Shown: positions 1 through 5,271 of the stretch, one piece after another | Layout: every line of letters starts with the position of its first letter | Numbering within the stretch: position 1 is the stretch's first letter | From: JAGLQA01 sp023135565 | Lineage (GTDB): Bacteria > Acidobacteriota > Aminicenantia > UBA2199 | Length of the DNA: 7,732 nt | Reading direction: 5' to 3' | Assembly: GCA_030639305.1 (NCBI GenBank) | Contig: DAOWCY010000281.1 | Location: 1 to 7,732 of the forward strand | Notes under the pieces: model-generated | Seen by the model: the letters and a program-made list of their open reading frames with translations, nothing else | Told to the model about the DNA's origin: nothing | The model's database searches: none | Made by a program: the position numbers and the translations under genes

Positions 1-330
1 AATTGGTAGAAGAGTTCCAACCCGAAAGGTATATGAGTCACACGCCCTTGTTCCAGGTGATGCTGGCCCAACAGAACGTGCCCATCCAGGAGGAAGGCGA
101 TAACGACCGGTCTGAACCGGGTTTAAAAATAGAAGCTCTGCCGGTGAGCAATAATACCTGCAAATTCGATTTATGGATTTCCGTTACCCACATCGGTGGG
201 CAGCTCGATTTCTTGATCCAATATAACACCGATATATTTGATGATTCCACCATTACCCGCCTGATCGAACATTTCCAGGTGTTAAGCGCGGGAATTGCCG
301 CTGACCCCGACTGCCGCATCGATGACTTGC
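1..330 (+). other. C-terminal end of an NRPS condensation domain (partial)
   Basis: Only the last 105 or so residues are inside the window. The SHTPLFQVMLAQQN segment matches the late condensation motif that usually reads like HNPLFQVMFVLQN. The following KFDLWISV and the LIEHFQVLSAGIAADPDCRIDDLPVMS-type tail are the usual lead-in to an adenylation domain. The catalytic HHxxxDG motif lies upstream and cannot be judged. This domain would join the upstream peptide to the serine loaded by the adenylation domain that follows. Confidence 0.9.
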
Positions 331-3300
331 CGGTGATGTCACAGCGGGAGAAAGAACAAATACTGCTGCAGTGGAACGATACCGGCCGGGAATATGAACT
401 CCGCTGCCTGCATCATGCTTTTGAGCGGCAGGTAGAGGAAACCCCGCAGACAGCAGCCCTCATCTATGAAAAAGAGGAATTAAATTATAGGGAATTGAAT
501 CGCCGCGCCAACCGTTTGGCTTACCATCTTTTAGAATCGGGAGTAAAACCCGGCATGCCGGTGGGAATTTGTATGGAACGTTCTATAGAAATGGTAACCG
601 GCCTGCTGGGTATTTTGAAAGCCGGGGGCGCTTACCTGCCTTTAGACCCGGAATACCCGCGGCACCGGTTAGCTTTTATGATGGCCGATGCGCAGATAGA
701 TATCCTCCTGACCCGGGAGTCTCTCCTAGAAATCCTGCCGCCTTTCGATAAGCAGGTAGTGTGCTTAGAAAAGGAGGCTTTTGGCGGTACCGCTGCTCAG
801 GACCAGGGCGGCGCGGAAAACCCGGCTGTAGAAGTAACTATCGAAAACCCGGCCTATATTATCTATACATCGGGATCAACAGGCAGACCCAAAGGGGTGG
901 TGGTGCCACACGCCGGTATTTCCAACCGTTTACAGTGGATGCAGGAGACCTACAACCTGACAGTCGAAGACCGGGTACTGCAGAAAACCCCTTTTAGTTT
1001 CGATGTGTCGGTATGGGAATTTTTCTGGCCTTTGTTGTACGGCGCCGGGCTGGTGATGGCCAGGCCCGGCGGACATAAGGACAGCGCCTATTTAGTCGAA
1101 ATAATAAACGAACGGCAAATCACCACCATACATTTTGTCCCCTCGATGCTTGGTGTTTTTTTGGAAGACCCTGCCGTGACCGGCATCGGTTCTCTAAAAC
1201 GGGTGATTTGCAGCGGTGAAGCCCTGCCCACAGCTTTCCAGCAGCGCTTCTTCGAGATTTTTGCGGATAAGGTGGAACTGCATAATTTGTACGGTCCTAC
1301 AGAGGCTTCCGTGGACGTGACTTATTGGCCCTGCCGGGCGGAAAATAACCGCCGTTCCATACCTATCGGGCGGCCTGTGACCAACACGCAGATTTATATT
1401 TTAGATCGCCGCCTGAAACCCGTGCCCACCGGCATCCACGGAGAACTCCATATCGGCGGCATCCAGTTGGCACAGGGCTACCTCAATAGACCGGAACTAA
1501 CAGCAGAAAAATTCCAGGAACTGGATAGCAGCGATTGGTCGAAGGGTGCGGCGCACCCACCCTCTGAGAGCCACACCGCTCAGCCCTCACCGATCACCCC
1601 TCACCGATCACCCCTCACTCTTTACCGTACCGGTGATTTGGCCCGCTGGCTGCCTGACGGGAACATCGAATTCTTAGGCCGTTTGGATTTCCAGGTCAAA
1701 GTGCGCGGTTTCCGCATCGAATTGGGAGAAATCGAGTCGGCCTTGAGAAGCCACCCTTACTTAGAGAATGCGGCTGTGTTTGCCCGGGAAGATATCCCCG
1801 GCTCCGGTGAAAAAAAACTGACTGCTTATGTGGTTCCCCAGGGCGATTACCTGTCTATCTACAAAGCAAAATCCGGCTTTGCCCCGGAACAAGACCAGGT
1901 GGGCGACTGGCAGGGCGTTTTCGATAACGCATACAGCGGCGAAAGCGGCGGGAAAGAGCCTGCGTTTAATATCGCCGGCTGGGACAGCAGCTATACCGGC
2001 GAGCCTATTCCTGCGGAAGAGATGCGCCAATGGGTCGATAATACGGTTGAACAGATACTGGCCTTAAAACCGCGCCGGGTCTTAGAGATCGGCTGCGGCA
2101 CCGGGCTTTTGCTTTTCCGGATTATTCCCCTATGCGAGTATTACGTAGGCACCGATATTGCGCAGCAGGGTTTAGACTATATCCAGCGGCAGTTGGCAGC
2201 AGAAGAGGCAGCCGGGAACAATAAAAAAAGAGCGCAGGTGGAATTGCTGGAACGCAGCGCCGAGAATTTTTCCGGTATCGAAGAGAAAGTGGATGCGGTG
2301 ATTCTCAATTCCGTGGCGCAGTATTTCCCTTCGGTGGATTACCTGCTGGAGGTATTGACGGGCGCAGTGGAAAAAGTGAATCCCGGCGGTTTTATTTTTA
2401 TCGGCGATGTGCGTAACCTGCGGCTGCTGGAAACCCAACATGCCTCGGTGGAGTTCTACCGGGCCCGGCCCGAAGCCAGCCGCGATCAGTTGAAACCTAG
2501 GGTAGTGGGCCGTATGCACCAGGAAAAAGAACTGCTGATCGATCCGGCTTTTTTTACTGCTTTAAAAGAAAAGCTGCCCCGCATCGAGCATGTGGATATA
2601 CGATTGAAAAAAGGCCGTTACTGCAATGAACTCTCCAAATTCCGCTGCGATGTGCTGCTGCATATCGAAGCGGAAAATTACCGGGAAATCGCCGTCCCCT
2701 TTTTGGATTGGCGGGAAGAAAAATTAAGCCTGACCGCTGTGTCCCGGCTGCTAAAAGAAGAAAAACCCGCTTACTTAGGTATTCGCACGGTTCCCAATGG
2801 CCGTTTGGCGCAGGATAACCGGGTGCTGCAGTGGTTAAAATCCAGCGACCATATGGAAACAGTCGGGCAGTTCCGGGAAGCGCCGCCGCAAACCTACGCT
2901 GCAGGCGGTGAAACAGCCGCCGTGGATCCGGCGGATTTTTGGCACCTGGCCGAAGAACTGCCTTATGATGTGGAGATTACCCTGCCGGTATTTGCCGCCG
3001 GGGAGGCAAAAAGCAGCGATTTCTTTTACCGGGTGGTGTTCAAGCGCTGCGAAGACTCTAAAAGAGGAGCTGTAGTCGTAGACGCCGGGTTAAAAGAGAT
3101 AGAGTTTGCGCCTCAACCCCGGCATACTTATACCAACAATCCCCTGCAGGGCAAAATCTCCGCTGAATTGGTTCCTGGATTAAAAAGTTTTTTGAAAGAG
3201 CAATTGCCCGAATATATGGTGCCGGTTTATTTTATTTTGCTGGAACAACTGCCCCTGACGCCCACGGGTAAGTTGGACCGCTCTGCCCTGCCCCTGCCGG

Positions 3301-5039
3301 ATACAGCCAAAATGCTGCTGGAACAGTCTAAAGAGTTGATCGAGCCGCGCAGCGACATCGAAGCTTTTTTCGTGGACACCTGGTCCCAGGTATTGGAAAT
3401 AGACCGTCTCGGTATCAACAGTAATTTTTTTGAACTGGGCGGAGACTCTATCAATGCCATCCGGGTGATTTCCAGGGTTAACCGCGAAGGTTTTCAACTT
3501 TCCATCCAGGACCTGTACCGCAGCCAGACTATCGAAGACCTGGCCCAGACCGCGAAAAAAAAAGGGCGCCGGGAAGACGAAACCGGAGAGCCGGTTGACG
3601 ACCTTTTTAAGATGCTGAATCCCGCAGAATTGGTCTTAGATTTGCCTGCCGGTGCAGCGATCGAAGATATTTATCCCAGCACCCCTCTGCAGCGTCACAT
3701 GTTGAATGTGTTGTTAAACCGGCGCACGGAAGACCCGCCGGTATTTCTTTACCAGCGGATTCACGCGCCCATACCCGCGGCACTCGACATTTCTATCGTA
3801 GAGCGTACCTTGCAAAAATTGACCGACCTTTATCCTCTTTTTCGCACCGCGCTGTGCTGGGAAAATCTGGCTGAACCGGTGCAGGCAGTATGTAAGAATG
3901 TAAAGATCAGCATCAATTACCGGGATCTAAGCGGGATGCCCGCGGTTGAGCAGGAGCGGCAATTGGAAGAGATGATGCGGGAGGAGTGGCGGCTCGGATT
4001 TAAACGGAACCACCCGGCGCCCATGCGTGTCGGCCTAATAAAACTGGCGGACGAACTTTTCCAATATTTCATTACCTGTGATTATCCCCGGGTAGACGGT
4101 TGGGGCAGTATCTTCTTTTTTATGAATTTATATGCCTGTTACGGGGCGCTGGCAGCCGGAGGGGATTTCAACCCGCCCACCAACGATTACTATAAAACCT
4201 ACCTCCACACCATAAAAAAGCAAAGCCGGGAAAAAGCGCAGCAGTACTGGCAGTCTATTTTTGCCGGTTACAGCGGGCCCAAGCCCGTATTGGAGCGCTT
4301 TCCCGGCAATGAACGCGGAGATGCTTCGGGTTTTAGCAGGCAGTTCCTTTCCATTTCCAGGCAGGCCACGGATGCGTTGGACCGGTTTTTGAAGCAGGAG
4401 CGGCTGCTTTTCAGCACGGTGGTGCAGGCCCTTTGGGCCATGATGCTCCAACGTTACAGCGGTGAAAAGGACGTGGTATTCGGTTTTTTGACCTCCGGGC
4501 GTTCTATTGCTTGCGCCGGTGTGGATGAGATGAGCGGGCACGCTATTAACATTCTGCCGGTGCGGATAAAAGTAGATCCCGGTAAGCAATTTAAAGAGTG
4601 GCTAAAAGAATTATTGGACAAACATATCCAGTGGACGCAATTTGAATACACGCAGATAGAGGATATCTATGAATGGTTGGGGCTAACTATGGAACGTCCC
4701 CTGTTCGAGAATTTCGTAGTGGTACAGAACATTGTCAGGGAGATGGGCAAGGGCAGCGAGTCCTCTGCCGGAAGCGACAGCCTGGATTCTTTTCATGCCA
4801 AGATGGAGTATCCCATCAGGTTCGATGTGTATCCCGGCGCCAATATCGGCATTATGTTTAACTATTACCGCCGTTACACAGCCGACACCGTAATCAAAGG
4901 GCTGCTGGAGAATTTCAAGGTGGTTCTCGAAGCCGCCGCAGCGGACCCCCACCGGGATGTGGCCGAACTATCGGGATTGATAAACCCACAAAAGTACAAA
5001 GATATGGTTGTACCGCCCGGCAGCCTGCTGCTCAGATAG
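1..5039 (+). CDS. Nonribosomal peptide synthetase, 3' part (C-A-nMT-PCP-C), predicted N-methylserine module
   Basis: This is a multidomain cytoplasmic enzyme that activates, N-methylates and condenses an amino acid on a carrier-bound peptide. The frame is open at the left edge, so the true start and any earlier modules lie outside the window; residue numbers count from the codon at nt 3. Domains in order: the end of a condensation domain (SHTPLFQVM, residues 12-20); an adenylation domain from about 136, with YTSGSTGRPKG at 288-298, NLYGPTE at 428-434 and YRTGDL at 541-546; an embedded methyltransferase with VLEIGCGTG at 693-701; the adenylation C-terminal part with LPEYMVP at 1068-1074 and TGKLDR; a carrier domain with LGGDS and Ser1149; and a second condensation-like domain from about 1220 to 1645. 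The latter has DYPRVDG where HHxxxDG is expected. No thioesterase or reductase precedes the TAG stop, and I see no frameshift. Domain identity is certain; the product is unknown. Confidence 0.97.
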   Translation, partial: LVEEFQPERYMSHTPLFQVMLAQQNVPIQEEGDNDRSEPGLKIEALPVSNNTCKFDLWISVTHIGGQLDFLIQYNTDIFDDSTITRLIEHFQVLSAGIAADPDCRIDDLPVMSQREKEQILLQWNDTGREYELRCLHHAFERQVEETPQTAALIYEKEELNYRELNRRANRLAYHLLESGVKPGMPVGICMERSIEMVTGLLGILKAGGAYLPLDPEYPRHRLAFMMADAQIDILLTRESLLEILPPFDKQVVCLEKEAFGGTAAQDQGGAENPAVEVTIENPAYIIYTSGSTGRPKGVVVPHAGISNRLQWMQETYNLTVEDRVLQKTPFSFDVSVWEFFWPLLYGAGLVMARPGGHKDSAYLVEIINERQITTIHFVPSMLGVFLEDPAVTGIGSLKRVICSGEALPTAFQQRFFEIFADKVELHNLYGPTEASVDVTYWPCRAENNRRSIPIGRPVTNTQIYILDRRLKPVPTGIHGELHIGGIQLAQGYLNRPELTAEKFQELDSSDWSKGAAHPPSESHTAQPSPITPHRSPLTLYRTGDLARWLPDGNIEFLGRLDFQVKVRGFRIELGEIESALRSHPYLENAAVFAREDIPGSGEKKLTAYVVPQGDYLSIYKAKSGFAPEQDQVGDWQGVFDNAYSGESGGKEPAFNIAGWDSSYTGEPIPAEEMRQWVDNTVEQILALKPRRVLEIGCGTGLLLFRIIPLCEYYVGTDIAQQGLDYIQRQLAAEEAAGNNKKRAQVELLERSAENFSGIEEKVDAVILNSVAQYFPSVDYLLEVLTGAVEKVNPGGFIFIGDVRNLRLLETQHASVEFYRARPEASRDQLKPRVVGRMHQEKELLIDPAFFTALKEKLPRIEHVDIRLKKGRYCNELSKFRCDVLLHIEAENYREIAVPFLDWREEKLSLTAVSRLLKEEKPAYLGIRTVPNGRLAQDNRVLQWLKSSDHMETVGQFREAPPQTYAAGGETAAVDPADFWHLAEELPYDVEITLPVFAAGEAKSSDFFYRVVFKRCEDSKRGAVVVDAGLKEIEFAPQPRHTYTNNPLQGKISAELVPGLKSFLKEQLPEYMVPVYFILLEQLPLTPTGKLDRSALPLPDTAKMLLEQSKELIEPRSDIEAFFVDTWSQVLEIDRLGINSNFFELGGDSINAIRVISRVNREGFQLSIQDLYRSQTIEDLAQTAKKKGRREDETGEPVDDLFKMLNPAELVLDLPAGAAIEDIYPSTPLQRHMLNVLLNRRTEDPPVFLYQRIHAPIPAALDISIVERTLQKLTDLYPLFRTALCWENLAEPVQAVCKNVKISINYRDLSGMPAVEQERQLEEMMREEWRLGFKRNHPAPMRVGLIKLADELFQYFITCDYPRVDGWGSIFFFMNLYACYGALAAGGDFNPPTNDYYKTYLHTIKKQSREKAQQYWQSIFAGYSGPKPVLERFPGNERGDASGFSRQFLSISRQATDALDRFLKQERLLFSTVVQALWAMMLQRYSGEKDVVFGFLTSGRSIACAGVDEMSGHAINILPVRIKVDPGKQFKEWLKELLDKHIQWTQFEYTQIEDIYEWLGLTMERPLFENFVVVQNIVREMGKGSESSAGSDSLDSFHAKMEYPIRFDVYPGANIGIMFNYYRRYTADTVIKGLLENFKVVLEAAAADPHRDVAELSGLINPQKYKDMVVPPGSLLLR
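1544..1618 (+). repeat. Hairpin plus 14-bp tandem repeat inserted in the adenylation domain coding sequence
   Basis: A GC-rich inverted repeat (GGGTGC at 1544-1549, GCACCC at 1553-1558) is followed by two exact copies of TCACCGATCACCCC (1587-1600 and 1601-1614) and a partial third copy (1615-1618). The unit is not a multiple of three, so each copy is read in a different frame, giving the Pro/Ser/His-rich stretch PSPITPHRSPLT. It lies between adenylation motifs A6 and A7. This loop has 36 residues between TAEKF and YRTGDL, against roughly 12-20 in typical domains as I recall. The frame is kept, so the protein appears to tolerate it. Confidence 0.85.
1935..2670 (+). other. Embedded SAM-dependent N-methyltransferase domain
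   Basis: This domain sits between adenylation motifs A8 and A9, the standard place for NRPS methyltransferases that methylate the alpha-amino group of the tethered aminoacyl residue. The SAM-binding motif I is VLEIGCGTG (residues 693-701), followed by YYVGTDIA. Further hallmarks are ILNSVAQYFPSVDYL, FIFIGDVRNLRLLE, ELLIDPAFF and the closing KKGRYCNELSKFRCDVLLH. These match the usual N-methylating NRPS family segment by segment, and no motif looks degraded. A conserved linker with FWHLAEELPYDVEI and YTNNPLQ joins it back to the adenylation domain. N- rather than C- or O-methylation is inferred from family resemblance. Confidence 0.88.
3324..3540 (+). other. Peptidyl carrier (thiolation) domain
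   Basis: The sequence NFFELGGDSINAIRV matches the carrier motif DxFFxLGGDS. Ser1149 (TCT at 3447-3449) is the predicted attachment site for 4'-phosphopantetheine. The domain starts just after the adenylation domain's TGKLDRSALPLP end and is followed by a charged linker (AKKKGRREDETGEP) into the last condensation-like domain. All key residues are intact, so the carrier should be functional. Confidence 0.95.
3660..4950 (+). other. C-terminal condensation-like domain with degenerate HHxxxDG motif
   Basis: The fold is recognisable from IEDIYPSTPLQRHML (equivalent of YPLSPMQEGML), NDYYKTYLHTI, FSTVVQALWAMMLQRYSGEKDVVFG, MSGHAINILPVRI, FEYTQIEDIYEWLG and PLFENFVVVQN. At the catalytic site the sequence is CDYPRVDGWGS (Asp1360, Tyr1361, Asp1365, Gly1366). 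Both histidines of HHxxxDG are replaced, while the structural Asp-Gly-Trp is kept. The gene ends about 30 residues after the domain. It could be a non-catalytic docking or recruiting domain, a domain with altered chemistry, or a decayed condensation domain. The rest of the domain is well preserved, which argues against simple decay. Confidence 0.85.
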
Positions 5040-5040
5040 G

Positions 5041-5053
5041 CCCGCGGCGCGGG
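5041..5053. repeat. Short GC-rich inverted repeat just after the NRPS stop codon
   Basis: CCCGC (5041-5045) and GCGGG (5049-5053) can pair around a GGC loop, starting two bases after the TAG. A second pair, TACCCT (5054-5059) and AGGGTA (5076-5081), follows. There is no T-tract after either, so they do not make a convincing intrinsic terminator. They may be 3'-end stabilising structures or part of the intergenic repeat. Confidence 0.45.
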
Positions 5054-5100
5054 TACCCTATGAGGGGTGTTTCCCAGGGTATAGAAGCGTATCGCTCATG

Positions 5101-5190
5101 AAAAGTTTTGATCAAACTTTTACAAAGGTGCGGTATGCCGCTGGCCCCCAACTTCAATTTAATGGGGGCGTCCCCCGGCAGGGCCGCCGG
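5101..5190. repeat. Intergenic repeat, copy 1 (foldable mosaic)
   Basis: The block starts with an AT-rich inverted repeat (AAAAGTTT at 5101-5108, AAACTTTT at 5114-5121). Next come GCCCCCA (5144-5150) and its exact complement TGGGGGC (5163-5169). The same G-run can pair instead with CCCCC at 5172-5176, giving mutually exclusive hairpins. It ends with CCGGC (5175-5179) and GCCGG (5186-5190). The AT-rich inverted repeat (20 of 21 bases), GGCCCCC, AATGGGGG and a 17-base block (5172-5188) recur in the spacer after 7525 with different spacing. This marks a dispersed intergenic element rather than a gene-specific leader. No coding potential is evident. Confidence 0.7.
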
Positions 5191-5229
5191 AGGCAAGATT
5201 ATATTATAGATAAAATGAATTAATATAGA

Positions 5230-5261
5230 TTTTTTTTTCAAGCCTGAGCTTGAGAAAAAAA
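5230..5261 (+). promoter_or_regulatory. Long hairpin abutting the ribosome binding site of the DUF5916 gene
   Basis: A T-run plus CAAGC (5230-5243) pairs with GCTTG plus an A-run (5248-5261). The stem is 14 bp with one G-T wobble and a CTGA loop. The 3' arm ends at the first base of AGGAG (5261-5265), the Shine-Dalgarno sequence. The U-run is on the 5' side of the stem, so this is not an intrinsic terminator for plus-strand transcripts. Placement suggests an influence on ribosome access or mRNA stability, which is inference. The AT-rich stretch at 5199-5229 just upstream could hold a promoter, but I cannot identify a convincing -35/-10 pair. Confidence 0.5.
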
Positions 5262-5265
5262 GGAG
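5260..5265 (+). promoter_or_regulatory. Shine-Dalgarno sequence of the DUF5916 gene
   Basis: AAGGAG lies six bases before the ATG at 5272. This fixes the start of the downstream gene at that ATG rather than at the in-frame Met15, which would cut away most of the signal peptide. Confidence 0.8.
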
Positions 5266-5271
5266 AAAACT

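Larger units (their letters stand above)
408..3306 (+). other. Adenylation domain, predicted serine-specific, split by an inserted methyltransferase
   Basis: Core motifs seen are A1 (LNYRELNRRANRLA), A2 (LKAGGAYLPLD), A3 (YTSGSTGRPKG), A4 (FDVSVWE), A5 (NLYGPTE), A6 (GELHIGGIQLAQGYL), A7 (YRTGDL), A8 (GRLDFQVKVRGFRIELGEIE), A9 (LPEYMVP) and A10 (TGKLDR, Lys1090). Aligning by eye to the GrsA pocket gives Asp334, Val335, Trp338, His377, Ile402, Ser404, Leu429, Val437, Asp438 and Lys1090. The resulting code DVWHISLVDK differs from the known serine code DVWHLSLIDK only by Leu-to-Ile and Ile-to-Val. The domain is interrupted after A8 by about 430 residues carrying the methyltransferase. The loop between A6 and A7 is unusually long because of a repeat insertion. 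Confidence 0.88.

Noticed and set aside
3..5. TTG at 3-5 as the start codon of the NRPS
   Set aside because: The sequence begins inside a condensation domain, so this is an internal leucine codon and the true start is upstream of the window.
1587..1618. CRISPR-like repeats
   Set aside because: The 14-bp copies are directly adjacent with no spacers and lie inside an open, conserved coding frame.
4128..4589. Long antisense open frame opposite the NRPS
   Set aside because: It is a shadow of the GC-rich NRPS codons, with no recognisable domain and no reason to prefer it over the strongly conserved plus-strand frame.
3660..4950. Epimerization domain instead of condensation-like domain
   Set aside because: The YPSTPLQ start, the QALWAMMLQRYSGEKDVVFG segment and the GHAINILPVRI segment follow the condensation pattern; I saw no epimerase-specific motifs.
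5008..5223. Small plus-strand open frame overlapping the NRPS end and the spacer
   Set aside because: It overlaps the NRPS 3' end in another frame, runs through the repeat element, has no evident ribosome binding site and encodes nothing recognisable.
5230..5261. Intrinsic terminator of the NRPS gene
   Set aside because: The T-run precedes the stem and an A-run follows it on the plus strand; the minus strand shows the same order, so neither direction has the needed U-tract after the stem.
5040..5271. tRNA or other known RNA gene in the spacer
   Set aside because: No cloverleaf arms, T-loop signature or recognisable riboswitch core was seen; the stems are explained by the repeat element.
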